A DNA stretch of 64,000 bases from Tenacibaculum sp. MAR_2010_89 (GTDB taxonomy: Bacteria > Bacteroidota > Bacteroidia > Flavobacteriales > Flavobacteriaceae): assembly GCF_900105985.1 (NCBI RefSeq), contig NZ_FNUB01000004.1:409501-473500 (forward strand), read 5' to 3'. The translations under genes and the position numbers were made by a program. Under the pieces are notes generated by a model. That model searched no databases. It saw only the letters and a list, made by a program, of their open reading frames with translations, and was not told where the DNA came from. Within the stretch, counting starts at the first letter, position 1. Every line of letters begins with the position of its first letter. Shown piece after piece: positions 52,573 to 62,025 of this stretch.

Positions 52573-52828
52573 ATTTGTCTATAGATCCTAAAACACGTTT
52601 CATAAAAGTATTTAACGCTTCTTTTTTAGGTGCTCCTTCTTTTATCATTTTGTGTACCTCAACTGCTCCATACATATTAGAAATCAATTCTCCAATAACA
52701 TCTAACTCTTCATCTTTTAATGATGAAACTTCGGTTAAAGCTTCTAATGTTTCTATAGTTTCTATTACAAAATCTTCATCATTTTCTTCTATAAAAGAAG
52801 TTAAATGTTTTATTACAGGTAATTTCAT
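52571..52828 (-). CDS. Small conserved Bacteroidota protein (DUF6952-like)
   Basis: An 85-residue acidic helical protein starting MKLPVIKHLTSFIEENDEDF. I believe it matches the small DUF6952 family found beside thioredoxin genes in Flavobacteriia, from memory of the N-terminus; function unknown. It is the last gene of the peroxiredoxin / thioredoxin group, 23 bp after the thioredoxin gene. Confidence 0.7.
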   Translation of the reverse strand: MKLPVIKHLTSFIEENDEDFVIETIETLEALTEVSSLKDEELDVIGELISNMYGAVEVHKMIKEGAPKKEALNTFMKRVLGSIDK

Positions 52829-52851
52829 GTTTTTCTTTTTTAACAGGTTAT

Positions 52852-53160
52852 TTACACAACTTCGTTAACCAATTCTTTTAATACATCAAACTTGTTAGTT
52901 TGAGTTTGATTTACAAATTTACCATCAACAAACGTTGCAAATGTTGGTAAATTATCAACTGTAGCTAATTTTCTACTTTCTGGGAATTTTTCTGCATCAG
53001 CTATAATGAATACCATATTTTCATTTTCAGAAGCTAATTTCTTGAATTTAGGCTTCATAATTCTACAGTTACCACACCAAGTAGCAGCATACTGAACAAC
53101 AACAGTTTTATTATCTGAAACAATTTGTCCTAAATTGTCTTGATTTAATTCTTGTACCAT
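52852..53160 (-). CDS. Thioredoxin-like protein
   Basis: A 102-residue thioredoxin with the active site Cys29-GN-Cys32 in ATWCGNCRIM and the cis-proline in DNLPTFATF. The glycine-asparagine pair replaces the usual GP, a frequent variant in this group. It probably reduces the neighbouring peroxiredoxin, which lies upstream on the same strand with a terminator-like hairpin in between. Confidence 0.92.
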   Translation of the reverse strand: MVQELNQDNLGQIVSDNKTVVVQYAATWCGNCRIMKPKFKKLASENENMVFIIADAEKFPESRKLATVDNLPTFATFVDGKFVNQTQTNKFDVLKELVNEVV

Positions 53161-53228
53161 GATTTTATTTTTTTAATTATTAAGAAAGAACTCTTAAAAA
53201 GACACACTTTTACTAAAGTGTTGAGAAG

Positions 53229-53271
53229 AAAAGTTCGTGCTACTTAATTTATTATTTTCACACGAACTTTT
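53229..53271 (-). terminator. Hairpin between peroxiredoxin and thioredoxin genes
   Basis: AAAAGTTCGTG / CACGAACTTTT, 11-bp stem with a 21-base loop, directly after the peroxiredoxin stop. It probably limits read-through to the thioredoxin gene. Confidence 0.8.
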
Positions 53272-53279
53272 AATGTATT

Positions 53280-53921
53280 CTAGTGAGAAGCTAAATACTC
53301 AGCAGTTCCTTTTGCATTAGGCTGCATTGCATCTTTACCTTCTTCCCAGTTTGCAGGACAAACTTCACCTTTTTCTTGTACGTGCGTGTAAGCATCAACT
53401 AAACGTAAAAATTCACTTACATTACGACCAACAGGCATGTGGTTAATTCCTTCATGGAAAACAGTTCCTTCTTCGTCAATTAAATAAGTAGCTCTATAAG
53501 TTACGTTATCTCCTTCTACCTGTACAGTACCAGTAGCTTCATCATAAGTTTCGTTAGAAATATCTAAAATACCTAAGATAGATGATAAGTTACGGTTACT
53601 ATCAGCTAATAATGGGTAAGTTACACCTTCAATTCCTCCATTATCTTTAGATTGGTTTAACCATGCAAAGTGTACTTCTGGCGTATCACATGAAGCTCCA
53701 ATTACAACAGTATTTCTTTTTTCGAATTCTCCTAAGGCAGCTTGAAAAGCATGTAACTCAGTAGGACAAACAAAAGTAAAATCTTTAGGGTACCAAAATA
53801 ACAATACTTTTTTCTTGTTATTTACTGCCTCTTCTAAAACATTTACTTTAAATGTATCCCCCATTTCGTTCATTGCATCAACGTTTAAATTTGGGAATTT
53901 CTTACCAACTAATGTAGCCAT
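53280..53921 (-). CDS. Typical 2-Cys peroxiredoxin (AhpC/TSA family)
   Basis: A 213-residue peroxiredoxin that reduces H2O2 and organic peroxides. The peroxidatic Cys52 lies in FTFVCPTELHAF and the resolving Cys188 in GEVCPANW. The length and both cysteine motifs fit the typical 2-Cys class. A -7 box precedes it, and thioredoxin follows on the same strand. Confidence 0.95.
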   Translation of the reverse strand: MATLVGKKFPNLNVDAMNEMGDTFKVNVLEEAVNNKKKVLLFWYPKDFTFVCPTELHAFQAALGEFEKRNTVVIGASCDTPEVHFAWLNQSKDNGGIEGVTYPLLADSNRNLSSILGILDISNETYDEATGTVQVEGDNVTYRATYLIDEEGTVFHEGINHMPVGRNVSEFLRLVDAYTHVQEKGEVCPANWEEGKDAMQPNAKGTAEYLASH

Positions 53922-53962
53922 TTTTATAATTTTAAATGATTAATATTTATTTTTTACAAGTA

Positions 53963-53970
53963 CAAATATA
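53963..53970 (-). promoter_or_regulatory. Putative -7 box of the peroxiredoxin gene
   Basis: Minus-strand TATATTTG matches TAnnTTTG, 42 bp before the start codon. Confidence 0.6.
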
Positions 53971-53995
53971 CCACCGAAAAAAAGTTTGTAATAAA

Positions 53996-54032
53996 AAAGT
54001 TGATGCTAATTTTTTATTTTAACATCAACTTT
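53996..54032 (-). terminator. Intrinsic terminator after the sigma-54 response regulator gene
   Basis: AAAGTTGATG / CATCAACTTT, 10-bp stem; on the minus strand it is followed by a T-run. It lies 35 bp after the stop. Confidence 0.82.
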
Positions 54033-54066
54033 ATTTATAGTTTAACTTTTAAAGTATAAGATTTGA

Positions 54067-55230
54067 TTATTTACTAGCGAACATATTTACATCATTTCCT
54101 GAAACTTCTTTTTCGCCAAGTATAATTAAACGCTCAACTACATTTCGTAATTCACGTATATTTCCTGTCCAATCATATTCTTGTAATAACTTTATTGCTG
54201 CTGCAGAAAAACCTTTTTTAGGAGTTCCTTGTTCTTTTGAAATTTTATCAGTGAAAAAGTTAATCAATAATGGAATATCTTCTCTTCTATCATTTAAAGC
54301 AGGTACTTTAATTAAAATTACTGCTAAACGATGGTATAAATCTTCTCTAAATCGCCCTTCAGCAATTTCTTTCTTTAAATCTTTATTTGTTGCTGCTACA
54401 ACGCGAACATTTACTTTTATATCTTTATCAGATCCTACTCGTTGAATACGATTTTCTTGCAAAGCTCTTAATACCTTTGCTTGCGCTGATAAACTCATAT
54501 CTCCTATTTCATCTAAGAAAATAGTACCTCCATTTGCAGCTTCAAACTTACCAGCTCTATCTTTATTAGCTCCTGTAAAACTCCCTTTAACATGCCCAAA
54601 TAATTCACTTTCTATTAACTCAGAAGGTATCGCAGCACAGTTAACTTCAATCATTGGAGCTTTTAATCTATCTGATTTCTCATGTAACCAGTGAGCTACT
54701 AACTCTTTTCCAGTTCCATTAGGTCCAGTTATTAAAACACGGGCGTCAGTTGCAGCTACTTTTTCTATGATATCTTTTATATGAGTAATTGCATCACTTT
54801 CACCAACCATCTCATAGCTTTTACTAACTTTCTTTTTTAATCGTTTGTTTTCTACAACCAATTCTTTTCTGTCAAGTGCATTACGAACCGTATTTAACAA
54901 ACGATTTAAATCTGGTGGCTTTGAAATATAATCAAAAGCACCTAATCGCATTGTATTTACCGCTGTATCTAAATCTCCATGCCCAGAAATCATAACCATT
55001 GGTATTTCTGGCTTTATTTTTTTAGCTTTTTCTAACACCTCAACACCATCCATCTTAGGCATTTTAATATCACATAATACTAAATCATAATCTTTATCTT
55101 TAATCATTTCTATTCCTGCCAATCCATCTTCAGCTTCTTCAACCTTATAAGCATCATTTTCTTCAGAAATAATTTTTTTCAATACTCTACGAATTGCTGC
55201 TTCGTCCTCAATTATTAATATTTTTGACAT
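54067..55230 (-). CDS. NtrC-type sigma-54 response regulator lacking a DNA-binding domain
   Basis: A 387-residue regulator: receiver domain (Asp54 in LVLCDIKMPKMDG) and a sigma-54 activator AAA+ domain (about 140-380) with Walker A-like ITGPNGTGKEL, the GAFTGA-type loop GSFTGAN, and Walker B GGTIFLDEIGDMS. The usual C-terminal Fis-type helix-turn-helix is missing; the protein ends shortly after the AAA+ domain (SGNDVNMFASK). The gene starts inside the end of the upstream membrane protein gene (23-bp overlap). Confidence 0.92.
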   Translation of the reverse strand: MSKILIIEDEAAIRRVLKKIISEENDAYKVEEAEDGLAGIEMIKDKDYDLVLCDIKMPKMDGVEVLEKAKKIKPEIPMVMISGHGDLDTAVNTMRLGAFDYISKPPDLNRLLNTVRNALDRKELVVENKRLKKKVSKSYEMVGESDAITHIKDIIEKVAATDARVLITGPNGTGKELVAHWLHEKSDRLKAPMIEVNCAAIPSELIESELFGHVKGSFTGANKDRAGKFEAANGGTIFLDEIGDMSLSAQAKVLRALQENRIQRVGSDKDIKVNVRVVAATNKDLKKEIAEGRFREDLYHRLAVILIKVPALNDRREDIPLLINFFTDKISKEQGTPKKGFSAAAIKLLQEYDWTGNIRELRNVVERLIILGEKEVSGNDVNMFASK

Positions 55231-55837
55231 CTTCCGTTAGATTTTTATTCAACTTACTTATTATTAGATCTTCTCTATTTTTAAATGTATCTTCTTCGTA
55301 CTTTATAAAAATAAATTTATCATTTTTCTTTTTAAAACGAATCAAAGACTGTTCCTTTATTATTTCAAAACTTAAAAAATCTTCCCATAGATAATCTTCA
55401 AAATAACTTCTTCCCTTTACAATTCCTTTATCCGTTAAATAAACCTCATAATTACTTTCAAATAAACCTCTTATTACCAAAGACATAAGCAACCCATAAA
55501 AAAAACCTGAATTTCCATTTTCACCTAGAAAAAAGTAGGCGAATTCTGTATTTAAATCAAAGTTAAATTTTGAAACATATACAACATAAACTATAAAACT
55601 TATTAAAATTAAAAAAGAAGCAATGTATTGATTTAAAAAGAATTCTCTCTCCCCTAATTTAACCAACCTTCTTTTATTTTTATAAAATTTTATTACTTCA
55701 AGTACTTTCAAAACTATCAGAAATACTAGTAAAGGAATAAAGAAAATTATAGCATTTTCTATTTCCCAAATACAAAACATAATGAATAGAGCTGAGGTTA
55801 TATAGAATAAAAACCTTAATACATTTCTTTTTTTCAT
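55208..55837 (-). CDS. Membrane protein of unknown function
   Basis: A 209-residue protein with four probable membrane helices (about 6-24, 27-47, 70-90, 105-125) and a C-terminal cytoplasmic segment (about 130-209) with a PH-like pattern (YEVYLTDKGIVKGRSYFEDY). I recognise no named family. Its end overlaps the response regulator gene by 23 bp, and the MscS gene lies 6 bp upstream, so the three genes are co-transcribed. Confidence 0.75.
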   Translation of the reverse strand: MKKRNVLRFLFYITSALFIMFCIWEIENAIIFFIPLLVFLIVLKVLEVIKFYKNKRRLVKLGEREFFLNQYIASFLILISFIVYVVYVSKFNFDLNTEFAYFFLGENGNSGFFYGLLMSLVIRGLFESNYEVYLTDKGIVKGRSYFEDYLWEDFLSFEIIKEQSLIRFKKKNDKFIFIKYEEDTFKNREDLIISKLNKNLTEDVKNINN

Positions 55838-55843
55838 TAAACC

Positions 55844-56668
55844 CTACTCTTTAACAACATGTACATCTCTTTGCGGAAATGGTATAGAGATATTATGTTC
55901 TCTAAATAATTGATCTATTTTAAAACGAATATCACTTTGCGGTATAGAAGCCATAAAGCTATCATTTAAAGTAAACACTAACTTGAAGTCTAACGAATTA
56001 TCTCCAAAATTCATAAACAAAACTAGAGGTTCAGGGTTGTTTAATATGTTTGGGTGTTCATTAGCGGCTCTTAACAAAAGCTTTTTAACCAACTCTAAAT
56101 CGCTACCATAAGCAACTCCTACCTCAACACTTTCTCTTGTGGTTGTTCCATTCTGTGTCCAATTATATAAACTACTCGTTAAATACTTATGATTTGGTAT
56201 AATTAATACCTTATTATCAATAGTTACCGCCCTTGTTGTTCGTAATTTTATTTCTTCGACTCTACCTACTTTATCATCTAATTCAATAATATCACCAACA
56301 TGTACACTTTGGTCTACAATTATAAAAATACCAGAAATTATATCCTGAAAAAAAGTTTGTAAAGCCAAACCTACACCAATTAACAAGGCTGCAGAAGCTG
56401 CAAATATTGCAGTTACATTTACACCGGATGTACTAAGAGTTGTAAGAAAAATAGTTATGTATAATAGCCAACTAACAAAAGAAAAAACAGTGTCAAATTT
56501 ATTTTTATCTTCTTGCTCAAGCCTTTTTACTACTAGTTTTTTAAAAAGCTTTAAAAGTATAGAGGCAATTACCAATACAAGTATTAATACTAAAATAGCT
56601 TTAACACTTATGCTTATTTCTTTACTAAATTTAAACGAATAGTTAAGTATATTATTAAGTTCTTTCAC
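55844..56668 (-). CDS. MscS-family mechanosensitive channel
   Basis: A 274-residue channel with three N-terminal membrane helices (about 18-40, 60-82, 88-110). TM3 carries the A/G-rich pore pattern AASAALLIGVGLALQTFFQD, followed by the cytoplasmic beta domain (VGDIIELDDKVGRVEEI) and the C-terminal alpha/beta part ending PFPQRDVHV. It opens under membrane tension to release solutes. It heads the unit with the membrane protein and the sigma-54 regulator. Confidence 0.93.
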   Translation of the reverse strand: MKELNNILNYSFKFSKEISISVKAILVLILVLVIASILLKLFKKLVVKRLEQEDKNKFDTVFSFVSWLLYITIFLTTLSTSGVNVTAIFAASAALLIGVGLALQTFFQDIISGIFIIVDQSVHVGDIIELDDKVGRVEEIKLRTTRAVTIDNKVLIIPNHKYLTSSLYNWTQNGTTTRESVEVGVAYGSDLELVKKLLLRAANEHPNILNNPEPLVLFMNFGDNSLDFKLVFTLNDSFMASIPQSDIRFKIDQLFREHNISIPFPQRDVHVVKE

Positions 56669-56711
56669 ATGAATAAAATTATGGTAAATATTTTATTTTA
56701 CACAAAAAAAA

Positions 56712-56740
56712 AGCAGTTATCTTTTACAATAACTACTTTT
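56712..56740 (-). terminator. Intrinsic terminator after the ABC permease gene
   Basis: AGTTAT / ATAACT core stem, flanked on the minus strand by AAAAGTAGT and a run of T after the stem. It lies 22 bp after the permease stop. Confidence 0.75.
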
Positions 56741-56761
56741 AATTTTAACTATTAGAATATA

Positions 56762-58087
56762 TTATCCGTTATAACGAATCCATTTCCATAAATCTTTATA
56801 ACTAGGTTTTTTACCATACATTAAAATACCTACTCTATAAATTTTAGCTGCTAACCATACCATTACCATAAAAGTTACTACTAATAATATCATAGAAATT
56901 GCTATTTCCCACCAAGCTACACCAAAGGGTATACGCATTAACATTACAATAGGTGATGTAAAAGGTATGTATGAAAACAGAACAGATATTGGCCCATGTG
57001 GATCATTAATTACAGTAAAAAAACCAACATAAATCCCCAACATTAAAGGCAGCATAATTGGCATCATAAACTGTTGTGTATCTGTTTCATTATCAACTGC
57101 TGCACCTACAGCTGCGAACAATGAACTATACAACATATATCCTCCCAAGAAATAGAAAATAAATAAGCAGAAAATTTTAAACAAAGGAAGATTCAATACT
57201 TCCTTTATAATTTGTTCAAGTTTACCTCCACTTGCAGCCTCTTTCATTGCATCCATTTGTTCAGCAGAAACTTTTGAGGTTTGCATTTCCATCATATCAA
57301 CTCCTAATAAAGATGACGCAACAACACTTATTATAAGCATAATAACTCCCCAAATAAAGAATTGCAGCAACCCTGCTGACGCATTACCTATAATTTTACC
57401 CAACATTAATTGAAAAGGCTTTACTGAAGAAACTATTATTTCAATAATTCTACTTGTTTTTTCTTCAATTACACTTCTCATTACTGAGGTTCCATATATC
57501 ATTACAAACATAAAGAGTAAATACCCAGCAGCTCCTCCAGCAATAATACTTGCTACATTTTTTGCTTTTGAAGATTCCTCTCCAGAGAAATTAAACATCT
57601 TAATATCAGAAGAAATTTTAGACGCTTTTATTTTAGCTAAATCAATTCCAAAATTATTGAGTTTTAAATTTCGAAAACGTGTTTCTATCTTTCTTTCTAT
57701 ATTACCTAGAACAGACATTCCTGGAGAATCTTTAGAATAAAATTCTATCGATTTAGCTAACACTTCTATACTATCTAATTTAGGTATATATAAAGCTCCG
57801 TAATAATCTCCCCCTTCCACTTTCTTTTTCGTTTCCTCAAGTCCTAATTTTGTAAAATCTTGATAATTAATAGTTTTTGAATCTTTAAATATATCTTTAG
57901 AAAACAATCCAGATTCATCAACATATACTATGTTTTTAACCTTTTCATCGTTTTTTTTCATCAAGAAAAAAACCAATGCTCCCATACCTACCATTAACAA
58001 CGGACTTAAAAAAGTCATCATTAAAAATGATTTATTCCTAACTTTAGCAATAAACTCGCGTTCAATAATTAATCTTAACCTGCTCAT
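56762..58087 (-). CDS. ABC-2 type permease (NatB-like)
   Basis: A 441-residue permease with an N-terminal membrane helix (about 22-43), a large extracytoplasmic domain (about 45-175), and five more helices (about 180-420). The MRSVIEEKTSRIIEIIVSS motif is typical of ABC-2 permeases of the NatB/YhaP type. It works with the ATPase encoded 3 bp upstream. Substrate (Na+, drug or peptide) is not determined. Confidence 0.88.
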   Translation of the reverse strand: MSRLRLIIEREFIAKVRNKSFLMMTFLSPLLMVGMGALVFFLMKKNDEKVKNIVYVDESGLFSKDIFKDSKTINYQDFTKLGLEETKKKVEGGDYYGALYIPKLDSIEVLAKSIEFYSKDSPGMSVLGNIERKIETRFRNLKLNNFGIDLAKIKASKISSDIKMFNFSGEESSKAKNVASIIAGGAAGYLLFMFVMIYGTSVMRSVIEEKTSRIIEIIVSSVKPFQLMLGKIIGNASAGLLQFFIWGVIMLIISVVASSLLGVDMMEMQTSKVSAEQMDAMKEAASGGKLEQIIKEVLNLPLFKIFCLFIFYFLGGYMLYSSLFAAVGAAVDNETDTQQFMMPIMLPLMLGIYVGFFTVINDPHGPISVLFSYIPFTSPIVMLMRIPFGVAWWEIAISMILLVVTFMVMVWLAAKIYRVGILMYGKKPSYKDLWKWIRYNG

Positions 58088-58090
58088 CGT

Positions 58091-59020
58091 TTAACTGTTT
58101 TTATTTATTGCTTCAATGAAAATATCATTGGCACTTGGAATTAGTTCTACAAAATGTTGTACTTGCCCTTGAGTTGTTAAAAATGACAATAAATCATTTG
58201 CCGTATTACCTTCAGTTAATTTTACATTTAACTTTAATCCGTCATTTAGTGACCTAAAATCAGCTGGTAAAACTTTAAATTTCTCTTTTAATTTAGCTTC
58301 TACTTCCTTAGTATTTGTAGTATTTAAACCAACTTGAAAAGTATTTGTTCTAAACTCCCTTTTAACATCATCTAACTTTCCATCTAAAATTTTATTAGAC
58401 TTATCAATTAAAGCGATATAGTCACACATCTCTTCAACACTTTCCATACGATGTGTAGAAAAAATAATAGTAGCTCCTTCATCTCGAAGTTGTAAAATTT
58501 CTTTAGCTATTAACTGAGCATTAATTGGATCAAAACCTGAAAAAGGCTCATCAAAAATCAATAATTTTGGTTGATGCAATACAGTAACAATAAATTGTAC
58601 TTTTTGAGCCATTCCTTTTGACAACTCTTCTATTTTCTTTCCCCACCAAGCCCCAATATCAAACTTATCAAACCAATATTTAAGACGTTTTTTTGCTTCT
58701 GTTTTAGACAATCCTTTCAATTGAGCTAAATATAATGCTTGTTCGCCTACCTTCATGCTTTTATACAACCCTCTTTCCTCTGGTAAGTAACCAATATATT
58801 CAACATGATGAGGAGCTAAAGCTTCTCCATCTAAAAGTATTTTACCACTATCTGGCATTGTTATCTGGTTAACAATTCTGATTAACGAAGTTTTTCCTGC
58901 TCCGTTAGGACCAAGCAACCCAAATACACTTCCTTTAGGAACATGTATTGACACATCATTTAATGCAGTATAATCCCCATAGCGTTTTACCACATTATTA
59001 ATTTCTAGTAAATTATTCAT
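58091..59020 (-). CDS. ABC transporter ATP-binding protein (NatA-like)
   Basis: A 309-residue ATPase with Walker A GLLGPNGAGKTSL near residue 34, signature ELSKGMAQKVQ, Walker B LLIFDEPFSGFDP and H-loop STHRME. A C-terminal extension of about 80 residues follows, as in NatA-type proteins (the DUF4162 region). It pairs with the permease gene located 3 bp downstream. Confidence 0.92.
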   Translation of the reverse strand: MNNLLEINNVVKRYGDYTALNDVSIHVPKGSVFGLLGPNGAGKTSLIRIVNQITMPDSGKILLDGEALAPHHVEYIGYLPEERGLYKSMKVGEQALYLAQLKGLSKTEAKKRLKYWFDKFDIGAWWGKKIEELSKGMAQKVQFIVTVLHQPKLLIFDEPFSGFDPINAQLIAKEILQLRDEGATIIFSTHRMESVEEMCDYIALIDKSNKILDGKLDDVKREFRTNTFQVGLNTTNTKEVEAKLKEKFKVLPADFRSLNDGLKLNVKLTEGNTANDLLSFLTTQGQVQHFVELIPSANDIFIEAINKNS

Positions 59021-59064
59021 TGATTTTTTGGTTAATTAATAGCTGTCTTAATAGCAAGCTTTAA

Positions 59065-59072
59065 CAAACTTA
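59065..59072 (-). promoter_or_regulatory. Putative -7 box of the NatAB-like operon
   Basis: Minus-strand TAAGTTTG matches TAnnTTTG, 45 bp before the ATPase start codon. Confidence 0.55.
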
Positions 59073-59131
59073 CATATTTTTTATATTTAATTAGTATGCT
59101 CTAATCTTCAATTGTTACATCAAAACATAAA

Positions 59132-59178
59132 AAAATAGCTACAGTTTTTAAATTAACTTTAAAAACTATAGCTATTTT
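59132..59178 (-). terminator. Intrinsic terminator after the LRR protein gene
   Basis: A long imperfect stem with outer arms AAAATAGCT / AGCTATTTT and inner AGTTTTTAAA / TTTAAAAACT, followed on the minus strand by a T-run. Confidence 0.88.
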
Positions 59179-59200
59179 AAGAATATCCAAAGAGGTAACT

Positions 59201-61834
59201 TTACTCTTTAATTAAACGTTTAATTATAAAATCATTTTCTAAAAATATCTTCACTGAATATATACCAGACTTTAAATTAGAAATATCTATTCCTTTCTTT
59301 ATATTTATTTCCCCTCTTAAAACTCTACCTGAAAAATCTAAAATTTCTATTTTTGAAACAGTATTTTCTTCACTATTTATATGCAACATGCTTTTTGCTG
59401 GATTAGGATACATACTAATTTCTTTAAAAGCTTTTGATAGCATTGGAGCAACAATTGGCACAGTAGAACAAAGTGTACTATAATTTGTTTGAGAATCTTT
59501 ATTGGTCCAAGAACTTGTACTGTGTGCTACATCATCTACTTGAACACAGGTTAAATCTGGGTTATTTCTAATATCAAAAGAAGCTATAGATAAATTTTGC
59601 CCGTTAGCAACATTTAAATTTTTTAAAGCACCATTTTTACTATTAAAATATCTTAAATTTGGATTATTAGACACATCTAAATCACCTATTAAATTATTAC
59701 CACAATAAAAAATATCTAACGCTAAATTGTTAGAAACATCTATGCTTGTTAGTTGATTTAATTTACAATTTAAATATTTTAAACTTGCGTTTGTAGTGAC
59801 ATTTAAACTTGTCAATTGATTCTGATTACAGTATAAGTTTACTAAACCAGCATTGTTGGTAACATCAATAGTTGTTAATTGGTTTTGACTACAATTAAAT
59901 ATTCTAAGCCCTAAATTATTTGAAACATCTATAGTCGTTAATGCATTAGATCTGCAGTTTAAATATCTTAAATTTGTGTTCACTGAAACATCTAAACTTG
60001 TTAATTGATTTTGACTACAATCTAACCTTGTTAATGCTGTAAAAGCTTCAATACCTGTTAAATTAGCAATACTTTTGTTTGAACAATTTATTATACCTGT
60101 AAAGGCAACTGCTTCACTACATTCTATTTCAGTATTTCCATTAGTATTAATCAAATTATTATTTACTAAATATGATTTAAAATTAACATCAGGAATATTT
60201 ACAGTACAAACACTATTACAATTAGCACTATAACTTGTCTGTGAATCTTTAAATGTCCAGTTTGTTGTGCTATAAGCTGGGTTATCAACTTGTACACATA
60301 GTAAGTTTGGATTATTCGTTATTCTAAAGTCTAACATGTTTTGATTAAACCCATTTGTTACATTTAAAGCTGTTAGCTGATTATTTGTAGCTCTAACAGC
60401 AATTAAATCTATATTCTGAGTCAAATCAAGGCTTGCTACCTGATTATAACTACACTCTAAAGATTTTAATTTACTATTGTTAGAAGTGTCAAGAGTAGTT
60501 ATTTGATTATTTTGACATGATACATATTTTAAATCTACATTACTATTAATATTCAAACCTGTCAATTGATTAAAGCCGCATTCCAAATAACTTAAAGCTA
60601 GGTTCTGAGTTAAATCAATAGTTGCCAATGAATTTCTCTTACAATTTAATTCTACTAAGTTAACATTATTAGTAAAATCTATAGTAGTTAATTGATTACT
60701 CTCACAATTTATAACTGTCAAATTTTTGTTTTGAGTAATATTCAAATTTGTTAATTGATTACTTTCACAAAACAACTCTGTTAAATGAATATTTTGAGAA
60801 AGATCCAAACTAGTTAATTGATTCGCATTACAATATAGTTTTGTTACATTAACAAAAGCTTCTATCCCAGTTAAATCTGTAATCTGTTTCCCTTGACAGT
60901 ATATTACTCCAGTAAAAGCTGTTGCCTCACTACATTGGATCTCTGTATCTCCATTAGTATTAATTAAACTGTTATTTACTAAATATGATTTAAAGTTAGC
61001 GTCTGGAATTGTTACATCACACACAGAAGTATTACAATTTATGCCATAGTTTGTATGCGCATCTTTTAATCTCCAATTAGCAATACTATATGCAGGATCA
61101 TCAACTTGTACACAAAATAAGTTTGGATTATTACGCATTCCTAAATACCTAATTACTCTATTATTACCATTAGCAATATTAAAATTGGTTAAATGATTAT
61201 CATTAACAGCAACGTTAGATAATTTGCTATTATTTACAAAATTCAAACTAGTTAAGTTATTCTCATAACAGTGTAAATCTCGAAGTTCTAAATTATTAGA
61301 AACATCTAAACTTGTTAATTGATTTTTAAAACACGACAATTTTTTTAACCCTATGTTTCTAGAAATATCTAAACTTATTAACTGATTATCTTCACAAAAA
61401 ATGGTTCTAAGAGACAAGTTATTACCTAAAGTCAAACTTGTTAATTGATTTCTACCACAAATTAAAGTTAACAAACTTGTATTATAGGTCACATTTATAT
61501 CTGTTAACTGATTATTAAAACACCATAAATGCTTTAATCTTAAGTTACGAGACACATCTATACTAGTTATCTGATTATCGTTACAATGCAAACCTTTTAA
61601 ATTTACAAAAGCTTCAATCCCTGTTAAATCAGTTATCCCTAAGTTAGTTGCATAAATAGACCCCCAATAGTTACTTGCCTCACTTACTTGTATTTCATTA
61701 TCTCCATTCCTATTGATACTTGTATTATTTACTAAATAGTTTTTAAAATTAGCATCTGGAATGTTTACATTTTGTGCGCTAACACTAAAAAACGTAGTTA
61801 TTAGAATAAATAGCGTTAAAGTATTTTTCATCAT
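59201..61834 (-). CDS. Three-module leucine-rich-repeat protein with type IX sorting domain
   Basis: An 877-residue secreted protein with a signal peptide (about 1-20, ending SVSAQ). Three similar modules each start (V)NIPDANFK(N/S)YLVNN, contain a line with NGD(N/T)EIQ(V/C)SEA and TDLTGIEAF, then a run of about 21-residue leucine-rich repeats (pattern LTSLDVSxNxxLxxLxCxxNQ), and end NP(N/D)LxCVQVD. The C-terminal 80 residues (from about 800) are a type IX secretion sorting domain of type A (MYPNPAKSMLHI, then LKSGIYSVKIF). It is thus likely an outer-surface or secreted binding protein. Confidence 0.92.
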   Translation of the reverse strand: MMKNTLTLFILITTFFSVSAQNVNIPDANFKNYLVNNTSINRNGDNEIQVSEASNYWGSIYATNLGITDLTGIEAFVNLKGLHCNDNQITSIDVSRNLRLKHLWCFNNQLTDINVTYNTSLLTLICGRNQLTSLTLGNNLSLRTIFCEDNQLISLDISRNIGLKKLSCFKNQLTSLDVSNNLELRDLHCYENNLTSLNFVNNSKLSNVAVNDNHLTNFNIANGNNRVIRYLGMRNNPNLFCVQVDDPAYSIANWRLKDAHTNYGINCNTSVCDVTIPDANFKSYLVNNSLINTNGDTEIQCSEATAFTGVIYCQGKQITDLTGIEAFVNVTKLYCNANQLTSLDLSQNIHLTELFCESNQLTNLNITQNKNLTVINCESNQLTTIDFTNNVNLVELNCKRNSLATIDLTQNLALSYLECGFNQLTGLNINSNVDLKYVSCQNNQITTLDTSNNSKLKSLECSYNQVASLDLTQNIDLIAVRATNNQLTALNVTNGFNQNMLDFRITNNPNLLCVQVDNPAYSTTNWTFKDSQTSYSANCNSVCTVNIPDVNFKSYLVNNNLINTNGNTEIECSEAVAFTGIINCSNKSIANLTGIEAFTALTRLDCSQNQLTSLDVSVNTNLRYLNCRSNALTTIDVSNNLGLRIFNCSQNQLTTIDVTNNAGLVNLYCNQNQLTSLNVTTNASLKYLNCKLNQLTSIDVSNNLALDIFYCGNNLIGDLDVSNNPNLRYFNSKNGALKNLNVANGQNLSIASFDIRNNPDLTCVQVDDVAHSTSSWTNKDSQTNYSTLCSTVPIVAPMLSKAFKEISMYPNPAKSMLHINSEENTVSKIEILDFSGRVLRGEINIKKGIDISNLKSGIYSVKIFLENDFIIKRLIKE

Positions 61835-61957
61835 TTTCTTTTTTGTTTAAAATATCACACAAAAATGAACTACTTCCATAGTATTCTTCCTAATATGTTT
61901 CCCAAATCACTATTTTACTTTCCCTATGATTTTATGATTTTCTATCAAAAAAAATAC

Positions 61958-61969
61958 TATGCACGCATA
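61958..61969. promoter_or_regulatory. MarR operator half, left
   Basis: TATGCACGCATA, nearly palindromic (TATGC-N2-GCATA). Its reverse complement is repeated exactly at 61987-61998, 29 bp further on. The pair lies upstream of the MarR gene. Confidence 0.75.
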
Positions 61970-61986
61970 ATTTTTTTACAATTTAC

Positions 61987-61998
61987 TATGCGTGCATA
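61987..61998. promoter_or_regulatory. MarR operator half, right
   Basis: TATGCGTGCATA, the exact reverse complement of the left site. It ends 12 bp before the -7 box, so bound regulator would cover the -33 region and repress its own gene and the downstream dehydrogenase. Confidence 0.75.
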
Positions 61999-62010
61999 AT
62001 ATTTTTTTTA

Positions 62011-62018
62011 TATATTTG
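62011..62018 (+). promoter_or_regulatory. -7 box of the MarR / dehydrogenase operon
   Basis: TATATTTG matches TAnnTTTG and ends only 7 bp before the ATG at 62026, so the transcript would start at or very near the start codon. Confidence 0.65.
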
Positions 62019-62025
62019 ACCCAGT

